DNA of 64,000 nt from Paenibacillus sp. PL2-23 (GCF_040834005.1 NZ_CP162129.1:849501-913500), one strand, 5' to 3'; positions 26,333 through 36,447 are shown, numbered from the stretch's first letter. Made by a program: numbers and translations. Notes: generated by a model not told the origin, from the sequence alone.

Positions 26333-28336
26333 ATGCCATTGAACCGGCCGAAGCTGTTATTTCTGCTCGTTAGTGCGCTGTCGCTCCTTGCATTAACCTT
26401 GTACTACAGCTATGTGCTTCAAGAAACGTCACATCCCATGACTCAAGGCGCCATATATTTGTCCGAAACGGATTTTGATGAAGAGGGTGTCATAGCGTTA
26501 AGCGGGGAGTGGGAGTTCTATTGGGAGCAGCTGCTGGATCCCGAGCAATTTCTTCAAGGGGTGGATGGAGAAGTCCGTTACGCCAAGGTGCCGGGCACTT
26601 GGCTGCAGGATTTGGATGGCAACAGCTATGGGGGCAAGGGCTATGCCACCTACCGGGCAAGGATCGAGCAGATTCCTCCGGATACCTACTTTGGCCTCAA
26701 AAAGTCAAATGTAAGGAGCGCCGCCAAAATTTTTGTGAACGGTGAGCTGGTATTGCAGGATGGTCTTCCCGCGAGCACTTTGCAGGCAGGGATCGCCGGC
26801 AACAAGTCGGAGGTTGTCTACTTCCAGATCGAAGAGGGGACCGCTGAAATTATCGTTCAAGCAGCTAATCACGAATATATTGTAGGCGGCATGGCGAAGC
26901 CAATTATCTTCGGGAAGCAGAAGGTGCTGATGCAGCAGCATCAGCTGCAGCTCCTGTTCGAATTTGCCATGATTCTTGTGGTGCTTATTATCGGGCTGTT
27001 CTATTTATTATTGTACGTAAACAGTCGAAATTATAGAAACAGGGAGCCTGTAACTCTGCCTCTGGCGCTGAGCTGTATCTGCTTCAGCATGATGAGCAGC
27101 ACCTACAGCGAACGAATCCTTCACGTCTTTTTCGCGGACCTGTCCCTCAATTTTATTTTCCGCTTTGGCCATTTCATGTCGGTTATGTCGGTCATATTGG
27201 TGCTGTTTGTGGTGAACAAAGTGAATCCCGTGTTTTTGTCGCTGAGGTATCGGAGGATAATGGGTTACTTTTATGGCCTGTTTATCGTACTGCTGCTCTT
27301 CATGCCGCTGGAGTTTTATTTGATGTCCGTTCCCATCTACCTCGTTGTAACGGTTGGATTGTTCTTGCTCATCGTTATTCGAATGGCCGTGCTGTACCTT
27401 CGCAGCCAGCCGCATGATAGCGGGTTGCTGGAGCAAAGGACCTTAATGCTGTCGGTATTTGGCGTCATTCTCTATTGGTTGGATAACAGCTTATACAGCT
27501 TCGGCGTTAAATCCGATATGTTCTTATCCTTTGTGGCGACTGCCGTCTATAGCATTTCACTGGCTGCCCTGCTGATCGCAAGACATCTCAAGTACTACCA
27601 GCAGAACGAGGATTTGATGGTGCGGCTGATAGACGCGTTTACGACGCTGGATCAGACCTCGAAGGAAGCGCAGAGAAATGAGGTGGCTTTTTTGCGGGCG
27701 CAGATCAAGCCCCACTTCCTGTTTAATGCGCTGAACAGCATCATCAGTCTATGCTATACGAATGCGGAACGGGCGGCTAGACTGCTGAATGATTTGTCCA
27801 AATATTTGAAGCTTTCCTTCACGCTGGACCCCCAAGCGGATGTTGTGACCATATCCAATGAGCTGGAGCTGATTCAAACCTTTGTAGCCATTGAGAAGGC
27901 AAGGTTCGGCGAACGCGTACACGTCGTCTACGATATTGACGAAGAGGCGCTGGGCCTCAGAATTACGCCGCTTATTATCGAGCCATTAGTGGAGAACGCC
28001 ATTAGGCACGGGGTGCTGAAGAATAAAGGCGGCGGCAAGGTGAAGCTGACGATCAGGAGGCTGGAGCGGTCGCTGTGTATCTCTGTTGAAGATAACGGCA
28101 AGGGACTGAATGACCGGCAGGTGGACGACATTCAGCGGATACAGCACGAGCAAGCGTCCCCTCAAGGCAATGGGATTAGTCTCAAAAACATTCAAACACG
28201 CCTGCAAAGCGTGTATCAGGTTAAGCTTAATTTCATGGCGGATGCGAATGGCACCACTGTATATTTCGAAATTCCGATCGAGGAGGAGAGTCCGAATGGA
28301 GACTTCATGCCTGACAGCGGTAATCGTGGACGATGA
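26333..28336 (+). CDS. LytS/YpdA-type sensor histidine kinase with 7TM sensor
   Basis: A 667-residue membrane kinase. ATG 26333 follows GGAAAGGGG and starts right before the first membrane helix (LLFLLVSALSLLALTLYY). Residues ~30-225 are an extracellular jelly-roll-like 7TMR-DISM domain, ~230-420 seven membrane helices, then a coiled linker. The His_kinase box is AQIKPHFLFNALNSI (~455-469, His460 region) and the ATPase N and G boxes are PLVENAIRHG and DNGKGLND. Its 3' end overlaps the response regulator gene by 41 bp, so they form a two-component pair. The signal is unknown; 7TM-DISM domains often sense carbohydrates. Confidence 0.9.
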   Translation: MPLNRPKLLFLLVSALSLLALTLYYSYVLQETSHPMTQGAIYLSETDFDEEGVIALSGEWEFYWEQLLDPEQFLQGVDGEVRYAKVPGTWLQDLDGNSYGGKGYATYRARIEQIPPDTYFGLKKSNVRSAAKIFVNGELVLQDGLPASTLQAGIAGNKSEVVYFQIEEGTAEIIVQAANHEYIVGGMAKPIIFGKQKVLMQQHQLQLLFEFAMILVVLIIGLFYLLLYVNSRNYRNREPVTLPLALSCICFSMMSSTYSERILHVFFADLSLNFIFRFGHFMSVMSVILVLFVVNKVNPVFLSLRYRRIMGYFYGLFIVLLLFMPLEFYLMSVPIYLVVTVGLFLLIVIRMAVLYLRSQPHDSGLLEQRTLMLSVFGVILYWLDNSLYSFGVKSDMFLSFVATAVYSISLAALLIARHLKYYQQNEDLMVRLIDAFTTLDQTSKEAQRNEVAFLRAQIKPHFLFNALNSIISLCYTNAERAARLLNDLSKYLKLSFTLDPQADVVTISNELELIQTFVAIEKARFGERVHVVYDIDEEALGLRITPLIIEPLVENAIRHGVLKNKGGGKVKLTIRRLERSLCISVEDNGKGLNDRQVDDIQRIQHEQASPQGNGISLKNIQTRLQSVYQVKLNFMADANGTTVYFEIPIEEESPNGDFMPDSGNRGR

Positions 28337-29303
28337 GCTTCTGGCTCTGGATCTCTTGGAGAAGACGATTGGCGACACGGAGCAGCTGCGGGTGATCGGC
28401 AAATTCTCGGACGCGGAAGAGGCGCTGGAGCAGATTGCGACGCTTCGTCCCGATGTGCTGTTCCTGGATGTGGAGATGCCGGAGCTGAATGGAATGGAGC
28501 TGGCAGCGACGTTAATGGATGCTGAGCATCAGCATAATATGGATATTGTATTTGTTACAGCCTTCGAGCATTATGCCATTCACGCGTTCACTCTCAATGC
28601 GGTGCATTATATATTGAAGCCTGCGGATGCCGAGTCGATATTGGAAGTGGTTAAGCGGGTGCGCCAGAAGGAACGGAACGAGCGCAGGCTGCGCGGCAGC
28701 GGGGAAGTGGTGATGCTCGGCGGCATGTATGTGAGGTCGGACGGGGAGAAGCCGGAGCCGTTGACAGGCAAGCTGGAGGAGCTGTTGTCGCTGCTGATTT
28801 TGAACCGGGAGAAGGGGATCAGCAAGTGGATGCTCATGGATATATTGTGGGAAAGCTCCTCTTTGGATAAATCGCAGCAAAATTTGCACACCATGGTCTA
28901 CCGGTTGAAAAAAACCTTAAAAAATGCCGGGCTGCAGGCCCATATTAAATGCAAAAACAATATATATACGATTGACCTTGCAGACGGCCATTGCGATGTA
29001 GTGGAGTTCGATAATATCACGAGCCAAGAATTGTTGAGAAGCGAGCCGGATATGGATCGGCTGGAGCGGGCGATTGCGCTGTATAAGGGCGAATTGCTGG
29101 AGGACAAGGACTATGTCTGGTGCATCGGCTTGAGAGAGAGATACCACCAGGTATTCTATGAAGCGGTGATGTTGGCCGCGGATTATTACATACGTACAGA
29201 GCAGCCGGATAAGCTTACAAGGTTGCAGGCTCGCGTGGAGCTTCTGGAGGAAGAGGCGGGAGCTCCATATGATATCCGTTTGCCCGGTCTCGCTGTAGAA
29301 TGA
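28296..29303 (+). CDS. Response regulator with SARP-like (BTAD) output
   Basis: A 335-residue regulator from ATG 28296, with GAGGAGGAG just upstream. The receiver domain (~5-125) has AVIVDDE, phospho-acceptor Asp in VLFLDVEMPELNG (~54-60), and Lys in ILKPAD. The output has a winged helix (~150-225) followed by a TPR-like bacterial transcriptional activator domain (~235-325), the layout of the SAPR/COG3947 class. It is the partner of the overlapping kinase gene. Target genes are not evident. Confidence 0.87.
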   Translation: METSCLTAVIVDDELLALDLLEKTIGDTEQLRVIGKFSDAEEALEQIATLRPDVLFLDVEMPELNGMELAATLMDAEHQHNMDIVFVTAFEHYAIHAFTLNAVHYILKPADAESILEVVKRVRQKERNERRLRGSGEVVMLGGMYVRSDGEKPEPLTGKLEELLSLLILNREKGISKWMLMDILWESSSLDKSQQNLHTMVYRLKKTLKNAGLQAHIKCKNNIYTIDLADGHCDVVEFDNITSQELLRSEPDMDRLERAIALYKGELLEDKDYVWCIGLRERYHQVFYEAVMLAADYYIRTEQPDKLTRLQARVELLEEEAGAPYDIRLPGLAVE

Positions 29304-29328
29304 TGCCATCATCCCAATTTTGCCGACT

Positions 29329-29370
29329 AAGAAGCAGCTTCCTCTTGAGATGGAGGAGGCTGCTTCTTTT
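29329..29370 (+). terminator. Terminator after two-component operon
   Basis: Stem GAAGCAGCTTCCTC / GAGGAGGCTGCTTC followed by TTTTC. Confidence 0.85.
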
Positions 29371-29510
29371 CTGTGTGCGCATATGCAAAAAAAAGAAGGA
29401 CGGCCTCTACTGCAGGTCCACTGGTATTGGGCGGCTAACGCTGTAATATGATATAATTGTAAACGAAAACATGGGCATACAAAATGTGTAATTAAAAGCG
29501 AGGAAGCCAC

Positions 29511-30092
29511 TTGGAATCAAATTGGGATTACCAGCTCTTCAGAGCCATCAATGATGCGGCGAACAATGAAAGCGTGCTGGGCAAGCTGCTCGTTGGCGCG
29601 GCAAATTGGGGTGATTATTTTTTCTTCTTCAGCTTACTGCTGATGTTCCTGGTTCATCGCAAAGCGGCCATCTTCGGAGCCATTACCGTTGGGCTGACGG
29701 TCGTGTGCAGCCGCGTAATTTCGTTGTTTTATTACAGGGAGCGGCCGTTTGTCACTTACGAGGATGTGAATCAGCTGCTGCCGCATATCCACAGCAACTC
29801 CTTCCCCAGCGATCATGCAGCGGCGGCTTTCGCGATCGCGATGATGTTCGTCCTGTTCTCCAAACGAATCGGCATTCCCTTTCTCGGATTTGCGGCGCTT
29901 GTATCGTACTCCCGCATATGGGTGGGCAAGCATTATCCCTTGGATGTGATAGCGGGCGCTCTGTTAGGCATAATCATCTCTGTTGTCATCTATCGCCGAT
30001 TGCATCGTTCTCCGATGTACGACCGCGTGCTGGGGTACTTCTCCAAGAAGAGCCCAGCAGAGATCGAGGAGGTTCGGGAGACGGGCGTATAA
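29511..30092 (+). CDS. PAP2-family phosphatase, BcrC-like undecaprenyl-diphosphatase
   Basis: A 193-residue membrane phosphatase. The three PAP2 motifs are visible: YYRERPF (~65-71), SFPSDHAAAA (~97-106) and YSRIWVGKHYPLDVIAG (~128-144), with five or so membrane helices. BcrC-type enzymes dephosphorylate undecaprenyl pyrophosphate outside the membrane, recycling the wall lipid carrier and giving bacitracin resistance. It starts at TTG 29511 behind GCGAGGAAG. The motif layout fits BcrC, but another lipid phosphatase role is possible. Confidence 0.85.
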   Translation: MESNWDYQLFRAINDAANNESVLGKLLVGAANWGDYFFFFSLLLMFLVHRKAAIFGAITVGLTVVCSRVISLFYYRERPFVTYEDVNQLLPHIHSNSFPSDHAAAAFAIAMMFVLFSKRIGIPFLGFAALVSYSRIWVGKHYPLDVIAGALLGIIISVVIYRRLHRSPMYDRVLGYFSKKSPAEIEEVRETGV

Positions 30093-30199
30093 GTGATTCT
30101 TAGCTGGCCAGCCTCCTATTCTGGAGGAATTGCCGTTCGCTTTTTGGCAAATGATAACTCTTAAGTTGTTCATTATGCTGCTTGAGGGAGCTGCCGTCA

Positions 30200-31051
30200 T
30201 TGCCGAATGTTATACCTTATCTCGTCCTGACTCTTATTAGCGTGTTGCTGCTGGCAGCCATGATGCTGCATCAGCGGAACGCGAGGCTCGTCGTGCTTCT
30301 GCTAACGTTCTCGGGTATGGTCTATGTGGCGGAGTTTTTTGTCCTGGTGGTCTGGAATGGGTACGAATATCTCCCGCATGTGCTGAGCACCCGATATCAA
30401 GACAACTTAGTGGGAGCCATCGTCTCCAACTTATGGATTATCCCAGTCCTTGGGGTGCTGGTGGCGCTGTATCGGCTGGGTTTTTTCTGGATGCTTGCTT
30501 TTGCCCTGGCACTGGCGGGAGTGGAATGGCTGTTCACTTGGCTGGGTGTCTATGAGCCTTACTGGTGGAAGAGGACATACACCGTGGGGGCCGTTCTGTT
30601 CTTTTTTGGACTCGTCCGCTTCTGGTACAGTCGACTGAGACAAGGGCAGCCTGTCGTACGCTTCGTCAGCCTCTGGATGCAGGCCTGGAGCGCTGTGGCA
30701 ACTGTTATGTTCCTCATGTCAGTCCTGCAGGTTCGTTACTACCAGATAGGCGTCTATGAGGATCCTGAGCGGGATAACATCTTCCTGAGCTCCATAATGG
30801 GCCTGCTGAAGGCGGGGGTGTTCTCCGCGCTGGTGGCAGGCATTCCGGATCGGAGGAAGCAATGGCGGCTCTTGGCTCCGCTGATCATGCTGGCTGTAGA
30901 TGCGCCGCTGTATTACGCGGGATGGCTGTTGATCCATAGCCCGTTGTGGCTGTATGCGTGTGTCTATCTCCTGTGTGCGCTGGCACTCCTGGGCTGGAAT
31001 ACGTTGGCTTATCGATACATCTGGAAGCTGGGCGAATCTTACAAGGGATAG
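30200..31051 (+). CDS. Polytopic membrane protein of unknown function (first of three)
   Basis: A ~283-residue protein with about eight hydrophobic helices. TTG 30200 is nine bases after AGGGAG; TTG 30182 is another possible start. Segments such as WLGVYEPYWWKRTYT resemble small spore-former membrane proteins of the CBO0543 type, as do those in the gene at 31635, but I am not sure of the family. A terminator separates it from the next gene. No enzymatic motif is seen. Confidence 0.75.
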   Translation: MPNVIPYLVLTLISVLLLAAMMLHQRNARLVVLLLTFSGMVYVAEFFVLVVWNGYEYLPHVLSTRYQDNLVGAIVSNLWIIPVLGVLVALYRLGFFWMLAFALALAGVEWLFTWLGVYEPYWWKRTYTVGAVLFFFGLVRFWYSRLRQGQPVVRFVSLWMQAWSAVATVMFLMSVLQVRYYQIGVYEDPERDNIFLSSIMGLLKAGVFSALVAGIPDRRKQWRLLAPLIMLAVDAPLYYAGWLLIHSPLWLYACVYLLCALALLGWNTLAYRYIWKLGESYKG

Positions 31052-31055
31052 CTAG

Positions 31056-31086
31056 AAGCGTTCTCCTGCGGGGGAGGCGCTTTTTT
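31056..31086 (+). terminator. Terminator after membrane protein gene
   Basis: Stem AAGCGTTCTCC / GGAGGCGCTT followed by TTTTTT. Confidence 0.75.
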
Positions 31087-31167
31087 GCTTTGGCGGAATC
31101 TGCATGGAGAAGCGGGAGCTTGGGGAAAGCTGGAGGTAACACGGCAAGGGAATGAGAGGTGTTACAG

Positions 31168-31638
31168 ATGGGGTTTGTTACAGCGTTCGTCGCGGCATGG
31201 CTTGCGGCGTTTATCTTTTACGGCATGAACAAGAGACTGTCGGTGGTTGAAAATACGTTTGTGTTCCTCGTGGCCATGATTATCGGGATTCATCTTACAT
31301 GGTTCGTCGTGGAAGAGCTTCAGTGGATCGAATCCACGGATGAAGGCTTTCTGTATGCGGGAGCCCTGCTCTATCGGAGCGTGATCTTCCCGCTGGTTAC
31401 CGTCATTCTGATGAATGTTGTCTGCCGTCTGGGCGCTGTCTCGAGGCAGCTCTTGGCGGGAGCCATTTCATTGCTGGCCCTGCTGGCGCTCAATGCGGCG
31501 TTCCTCTTCTATGACATTCAGCGCTATGTGAAGTGGAGCCTCTTGTACGAGGCGCTTGCTATCGTGCTTATGCAGCTTCTGGTCTATGTCCTGCTGCGGT
31601 TCTACCGGAGAGCTTCCGAGAGGAGGTGGAGCGCGTGA
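31168..31638 (+). CDS. Small polytopic membrane protein (second of three)
   Basis: A 156-residue protein with five predicted membrane helices and a basic C-terminal end (RFYRRASERRWSA). ATG 31168 is seven bases after GAGAGGTG, which itself contains the alternative GTG at 31159. Its stop overlaps the start of the next gene (GTGA). Function unknown. Confidence 0.75.
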   Translation: MGFVTAFVAAWLAAFIFYGMNKRLSVVENTFVFLVAMIIGIHLTWFVVEELQWIESTDEGFLYAGALLYRSVIFPLVTVILMNVVCRLGAVSRQLLAGAISLLALLALNAAFLFYDIQRYVKWSLLYEALAIVLMQLLVYVLLRFYRRASERRWSA

Positions 31639-32120
31639 TATTGTGGGAGCAATTCGATCGGAACGAATGGTATATCCTCGTTATGCTTGTCGTATCGTAC
31701 GCCGCCGTCGTCCTGCTGCCGAAGAGGGTGTCGCCCAAGCTCATGTTACTTGGACTTGTGTGGGGGTTTGCGAGCTCTACGCTGTTCGATTTCACAATTG
31801 GCGGCGGATTAATGGATTTCTACCGGGTGAACGATTCCAATCAGTACGAGCTGTTCGATCTGCTGGTGTACGTCCTGTTTGCGCCGTTTGGCTATTTCTT
31901 CATCTACTTCTACGAGGTGCTCCGAATCGGACGAAGGACGCTCATCTATTATATAGCGGGGTGGACGATGGTTGCTGTCGGCATGCAGTGGCTGTCGGAG
32001 TGGATGCGCCTGACGGAGTACCAGAATGGGTACAGACTGGAATATAACATTGTCGTCTTCCTGATCGTGCAGTCCATCACGGGTTTGTTTTACGCCTATT
32101 TGAAGGCTCGGTCGGAATAA
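31635..32120 (+). CDS. Small polytopic membrane protein (third of three), CBO0543-like
   Basis: A 161-residue protein with about five membrane helices. GTG 31635 overlaps the preceding stop and follows a strong AGGAGGTGG, so the two genes are translationally coupled. The layout (LLPKRVSPKLMLLGLVWG at the start, WLSEWMRLTEYQNGY near the end) resembles the CBO0543 family of spore-former membrane proteins. Role unknown. Confidence 0.75.
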   Translation: MILWEQFDRNEWYILVMLVVSYAAVVLLPKRVSPKLMLLGLVWGFASSTLFDFTIGGGLMDFYRVNDSNQYELFDLLVYVLFAPFGYFFIYFYEVLRIGRRTLIYYIAGWTMVAVGMQWLSEWMRLTEYQNGYRLEYNIVVFLIVQSITGLFYAYLKARSE

Positions 32121-32187
32121 TTAACGGATTTTCGTCCAAAATAAACCTGTTTGTTCCAACACTCTAAGACAAGGGAGATTTCTGTTC

Positions 32188-32859
32188 ATGAACAAAAACA
32201 TGTTGGCGCCAATGCTGCTGGCAATGGCTCTGCTCATCGGAGCGGCTCCAGCGGCGAGCGCCGCTGCGCATGACGAAAGCCACAGTGCCGCAGCCAGCGA
32301 AGCTGCCGCGGTGGAATGTGTGAAGCCGAACATCGTGAAGCTGCAAAGCGCTTTGACGAAGGTATGGGTGGATCACGCGGTGTGGACCCAATCGTACATC
32401 GTGAGCGCGCTTGCCGACCTGGAGGATCAGCAGGCTGTATTGGACAGGCTGATGAAGAACCAGCAGGACATTGGCGACGCAATCAAGCCGTATTACGGCG
32501 AGGACGCTGGCAACAAGCTGGCGGAGCTTCTGAAGGAGCACATCGCTCTGGCAGGCAAGGTCGTCGCGGCGGCAGAGGCTGGCAATCAGGCGGAGTTCAA
32601 CAAGGCCAACAAGGAGTGGTACCGGAACGCCGATGATATCGCGAAGTTCCTGAGCGGCGCCAACCCGAACTGGGCGATGAAGGACCTGCAGAACATGCTG
32701 TATGTTCACCTGCAGCTGCTCACCGAGCAGACCAAGGCCAGACTGGCCAAGGATTGGAAGGGAGAGATCGCCGCATACGACAAGGGTGTGGATCACCTGA
32801 TCATGCTGGCGGACGTGCTGACGCAGGGGATTGTGAAGCAGTTTCCGGAGAAGTTCTAA
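32188..32859 (+). CDS. Secreted helical protein of unknown function
   Basis: A 223-residue exported protein: MNKNMLAPMLLAMALLIGAA and ASAAA form a signal peptide with AxA cleavage near residue 26. The mature part is almost all helix, probably a four-helix bundle, with one Cys (ECVKPN) and several His (HDESH, VDHAVW, HLQL, VDHLIM) that could bind metal. I recognise no family by name. It has own RBS (AAGGGAGA) and a shared, bidirectional terminator after it. Confidence 0.75.
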   Translation: MNKNMLAPMLLAMALLIGAAPAASAAAHDESHSAAASEAAAVECVKPNIVKLQSALTKVWVDHAVWTQSYIVSALADLEDQQAVLDRLMKNQQDIGDAIKPYYGEDAGNKLAELLKEHIALAGKVVAAAEAGNQAEFNKANKEWYRNADDIAKFLSGANPNWAMKDLQNMLYVHLQLLTEQTKARLAKDWKGEIAAYDKGVDHLIMLADVLTQGIVKQFPEKF

Positions 32860-32898
32860 GGACAGGGGACACCTCCCCAGTTAGCTGGCAATGACGAT

Positions 32899-32931
32899 CA
32901 AGGGCCTATGCGAGCATCGCATAGGCCCTTG
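32899..32931. terminator. Bidirectional terminator between convergent genes
   Basis: Fifteen-pair stem CAAGGGCCTATGCGA / TCGCATAGGCCCTTG with a three-base loop, followed by TTGATTT on the plus side. It serves the secreted protein gene and the convergent Nudix gene. Confidence 0.85.
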
Positions 32932-32937
32932 TTGATT

Positions 32938-33474
32938 TCAAACGGCGCTTGCCTTCCCCAGCAGCTCCCGCTCGACCAGCTCCAGCACAATGGTCTCTCG
33001 CGCAATGGAGAAGCCCATCGACGGCTCCTGGTTCGCCATAACCTTCCGATTATGCTGGATGGCTTCCGCAATGTCGATCCACACGGGGTAGGAGCCGTTC
33101 GCGATCTCGTAGTCCTCGGGCTGAACGTTCTCGAAATCGCAATCCACCTCGCAGACGTAGAAGTAGGACTCCATATGGATCAGATCGTATTCCGGCTTGT
33201 GGTGCGGCCGATACTCGTCGATGTACCCGAATTCCTGAAGCACCTTGGTCCGGCTGGCGCCCGTCTCCTCGGCCAGCTCTCGGTGCAGCCCCACAATCAG
33301 GTCTTCATTCTCTGCGACGCCGCCGCCGGGGAAGCTGTAGTCGTTGTAGCGTTCGGTATAGATGAGCAGAATCTTCGTCCCGTCCACAATAATGCCCCGG
33401 GCAGATCTTCGTTCGAAGGTTCGCCCGTTCAAATCAGGAACAGCCTGATGAATCAATTGCTGTATCAGTCTCAT
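32938..33474 (-). CDS. Nudix hydrolase
   Basis: A 178-residue Nudix protein. The Nudix box GGGVAENEDLIVGLHRELAEE-TGA (~51-74; GX5EX7REUXEEXGU) is complete, so it should hydrolyse a nucleoside diphosphate linked to another group with Mg2+. The substrate cannot be read from sequence; N-terminal DLNGRTFERRSARGIIVDG and C-terminal region do not match a specific subfamily I know. Confidence 0.9.
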   Translation of the reverse strand: MRLIQQLIHQAVPDLNGRTFERRSARGIIVDGTKILLIYTERYNDYSFPGGGVAENEDLIVGLHRELAEETGASRTKVLQEFGYIDEYRPHHKPEYDLIHMESYFYVCEVDCDFENVQPEDYEIANGSYPVWIDIAEAIQHNRKVMANQEPSMGFSIARETIVLELVERELLGKASAV

Positions 33475-33553
33475 AGGTGCTGCCAGTCACTCCTCTGTCG
33501 TTATCATGCGCATGCTGCCATTATACCGGATCATGGAGTGTGAAATCGATCAT

Positions 33554-34669
33554 TTACCGAAAGAATGTGCGGATATCCGTATACGGATGCCCATGTGCCT
33601 CGGCAACCGCCTGGTACGTGACCTGTCCGGCGGCAACGTTAATGCCGCGGGCTATAGCGCTGCTCTCCAGTGCGGCGCGGCTCCAGCCCTTGTCCGCAAT
33701 CTGCAGACCGTATGGCGTCGTCACGTTCGTCAGCGCCAGCGTGGACGTTCTTGCTACGGCGCCCGGCATATTCGCAACCGCGTAATGAATCACGCCGTGC
33801 TTCTCGTAGGTAGGGTTGTCATGTGTCGTAATCCGGTCAATGGTCTCGATAGAGCCGCCTTGGTCAATCGCGACGTCCACGATAACGGAGCCGGGAGCCA
33901 TTCTACGCACCATCTCCTCTGTAACCAGCCGCGGCGCCCGGGCGCCTGGGATAAGCACCGCTCCGATGAGAAGATCCGAACGCTCCACGACCTCAGCGAT
34001 GCTGTAGGGGCTGGACATCATCGTCTTCACCCGGCTCTGGAACAGGTCGTCAAGCTGGCGAAGCCGGTCCGGGTTGACGTCGACGATGCTGACATCGGCG
34101 CCCAGACCGATCGCCATCTTCGCTGCGTTCGTCCCCACGATGCCTCCCCCGATAATCGCCACCTTCGCGGGCTCTACACCTGGCACGCCGCTCAGCAGAA
34201 TGCCCTTGCCGCCGTGTGCTTTCTCCAGGAAGTGCGCTCCGATCTGCACCGACATGCGCCCTGCAACCTCGCTCATGGGCGTCAGCAGCGGCAGGCTGCC
34301 GTTATCCAGCTGGATCGTCTCGTAAGCAATAGCCGTCACCCCGCCCTTCACCAGCGCCTCGGTCAGCGCGGGTTCAGGAGCCAGATGCAAGTAGGTGTAT
34401 AGAATGAGCCCTTCGCGAAAAAAACCATATTCCTGCGCCAGCGGCTCCTTCACCTTCACGACCATCTCCGCCGACCACGCTTCTGCGGCCGTCTCTACAA
34501 TACGCGCGCCAGCTTGCTCATACTGCTCGTCCGTGAACCCGATCCCGGCGCCCGCGCTCCGCTCCACCCATACCTCATGCCCCGCCTTCACATATGACAG
34601 CACGGAGCCTGGCGTCATGCCGACGCGGTACTCGTGATTCTTAATCTCCTTCGGTACTCCGATCTTCAT
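33554..34669 (-). CDS. ald: Alanine dehydrogenase
   Basis: A 371-residue enzyme, the usual length for Ald. Start ATG 34669 ([20 protein letters not shown]) after AAGGGGTGG; a GTG three codons earlier overlaps that site. The NAD-binding motif is [20 protein letters not shown] (~172-191), and the substrate site has KVKEP (Lys74 region) and YTYLHLAPE (His95 region). It converts L-alanine to pyruvate, ammonia and NADH, used in sporulation and in alanine catabolism. The PucR/AdeR-like regulator gene lies directly upstream on the same strand. Confidence 0.96.
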   Translation of the reverse strand: MKIGVPKEIKNHEYRVGMTPGSVLSYVKAGHEVWVERSAGAGIGFTDEQYEQAGARIVETAAEAWSAEMVVKVKEPLAQEYGFFREGLILYTYLHLAPEPALTEALVKGGVTAIAYETIQLDNGSLPLLTPMSEVAGRMSVQIGAHFLEKAHGGKGILLSGVPGVEPAKVAIIGGGIVGTNAAKMAIGLGADVSIVDVNPDRLRQLDDLFQSRVKTMMSSPYSIAEVVERSDLLIGAVLIPGARAPRLVTEEMVRRMAPGSVIVDVAIDQGGSIETIDRITTHDNPTYEKHGVIHYAVANMPGAVARTSTLALTNVTTPYGLQIADKGWSRAALESSAIARGINVAAGQVTYQAVAEAHGHPYTDIRTFFR

Positions 34670-34788
34670 CGTATCCACCCCTTACCTTCCCATGAAAAGG
34701 ATATTATCGCTTGTCACCAGTGTAGAGGAATTCTCTTATGGATCCATTAGACAAAATGTAAGGAAGTCGAACCGATCTTTCGTCACGA

Positions 34789-36447
34789 CTAGGCATCCGG
34801 GTTCAGCAGCTGATAGACGCGGATCGCGACCCCCAGCGCCAGCCTCTTCTCGGGCTCCATATAATCGCTGCCCAGCAACGCCTCGATCTGCTCCAGCCGG
34901 TAATAAAGCGACTGTCTCGCGATGAACAGCCGCTGCGCCGCAAGCTGCTTGGAGCCGTCGTGATCCAGATATACCTTCAACGTACGGAGCAGCTCGCTTC
35001 CCTTGCTCTGATCGTGATCCAGGAGCGGACCGAGGCTGCTGCGCATGAACGTGTGCAGTGCAGCCTTATCCCCGATATGGAAGAGCAGCTGGAACACGCC
35101 AAGCTCATCGAAGAAGAGTATGTCAGAGCCCAGCGTGCCGGACAAGGAGATAGCCTGAATCGCCTCCTGGTAGCTTAGATAGGCGTTCATGTATCCACGG
35201 TTGGTCCCTCCGATACCGACGGTGAGCCCGATGTCCTCCTCGTCCTTCATCGCCCGAAGCGAAGCAATGGCATGGCGCAGCCTGTCCTTCGCCGGCTTCG
35301 TCGGCAGTCGGTCGAACGCAATGACGACGAGCCTGTCATTCTGAATCGTAATGAGCGGGTAGAAGCCCTGCTGCTCGAATATGGCCCGCGCCGCCAGAGA
35401 CAGATGCAGGCCAAGCGCGTCCTCATTCTCGTCCAAGAGGGAGGAGGCCGTCGCGCGGCCGGACTCGCGTGTGATTTCGATGAGGCAGACGCGGTAGGGG
35501 AGCTCGTTGTTTCTTTTGTAATCCGGTCCAATCAGCGCCTTGATCCCCTCCTCGTCACGGATGCGCAGATGCAGCAGGTCGTCAATCCACAGCGTCTGGG
35601 AATACAGCTTGCGCTCCTCCATGTACCGCTTGCGGAGCAGGTCCTGCGCAATCGACAGGGAGGCGGAATCCAGAATGAGATATTCGAATTGCTGCGGCTG
35701 GCGGTCGAGAATGAGCGCCAGATGCGCCCAGGTCTTGCCCATAGCGCCTACGGGCTGGGCGATCATCGTATGCCTGCCAGACTGTATGTGGTAGGGCAGG
35801 GCGGCAGCGCTTTGCTTGTCCAGCGGCTTGCTGTCCATATGCTCCAGCAGCAGCTTCGTCCAGCGCTTCGTTGCATCGTCCGAGGCGTAAGGCACGCAGC
35901 GGGACTGCCCGTCCGGCGCGATATATAGAATCTGGGCCTGCGTGCTTCGATGAAGCAGTTGCAGCACATGGTTGACGCCTTGCGAGGTGAGCGTCAGCCG
36001 ATGGAATTCCCGCGAGATCCGCTCAAGGTCCTGCAGCGCGTCATGATGACGGTTAATGATATGGGCGTGGATGTCCTGCGTAATATCGATGAACCGGACT
36101 GCCTGCGGGAATACGATAAGCGGCAGTCCGTTCACCTCCGCCAGACGGACCCACGCCTCCGGCACCTCCTGGATGGAGTGGCCGAGCTCTATACACAGGC
36201 AGGCGACGTCCCGACGGATCAGCTGCTCCATATACGTCTCGAACAACCCAATGCTCGTGCCGAACGCCGCTCCGGTCGTCAGAATCATCTCCCCGCCCTG
36301 CAGCAGCTCCTCGAACTGAATGACCTCAATAATATGGACCCAGCGCACCAGCCGGCTCAGCCCGGGCTGCCCACCCGCTACATAAGCGTGCCGAAACTGG
36401 GGACGCTGAAGAATTTGCTCAACGGTGAGCTGGTAGTTTTGGTTCAT
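34789..36447 (-). CDS. adeR: PucR-family regulator, probable AdeR activator of ald
   Basis: A 552-residue regulator from ATG 36447. N-terminal PucR domain (~1-130: LTVEQILQRPQFRHAYVAGG), a middle CdaR GGDEF-like domain (~290-420), and a C-terminal HTH_30 helix-turn-helix (KQLAAQRLFIARQSLYYRLEQIEALLG, ~505-531). B. subtilis AdeR (YukF), of this family, activates ald in response to alanine, and here the gene is adjacent to ald, so the same role is likely. In B. subtilis the two genes are divergent; here they are in tandem with a 119-bp gap. Confidence 0.88.
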   Translation of the reverse strand: MNQNYQLTVEQILQRPQFRHAYVAGGQPGLSRLVRWVHIIEVIQFEELLQGGEMILTTGAAFGTSIGLFETYMEQLIRRDVACLCIELGHSIQEVPEAWVRLAEVNGLPLIVFPQAVRFIDITQDIHAHIINRHHDALQDLERISREFHRLTLTSQGVNHVLQLLHRSTQAQILYIAPDGQSRCVPYASDDATKRWTKLLLEHMDSKPLDKQSAAALPYHIQSGRHTMIAQPVGAMGKTWAHLALILDRQPQQFEYLILDSASLSIAQDLLRKRYMEERKLYSQTLWIDDLLHLRIRDEEGIKALIGPDYKRNNELPYRVCLIEITRESGRATASSLLDENEDALGLHLSLAARAIFEQQGFYPLITIQNDRLVVIAFDRLPTKPAKDRLRHAIASLRAMKDEEDIGLTVGIGGTNRGYMNAYLSYQEAIQAISLSGTLGSDILFFDELGVFQLLFHIGDKAALHTFMRSSLGPLLDHDQSKGSELLRTLKVYLDHDGSKQLAAQRLFIARQSLYYRLEQIEALLGSDYMEPEKRLALGVAIRVYQLLNPDA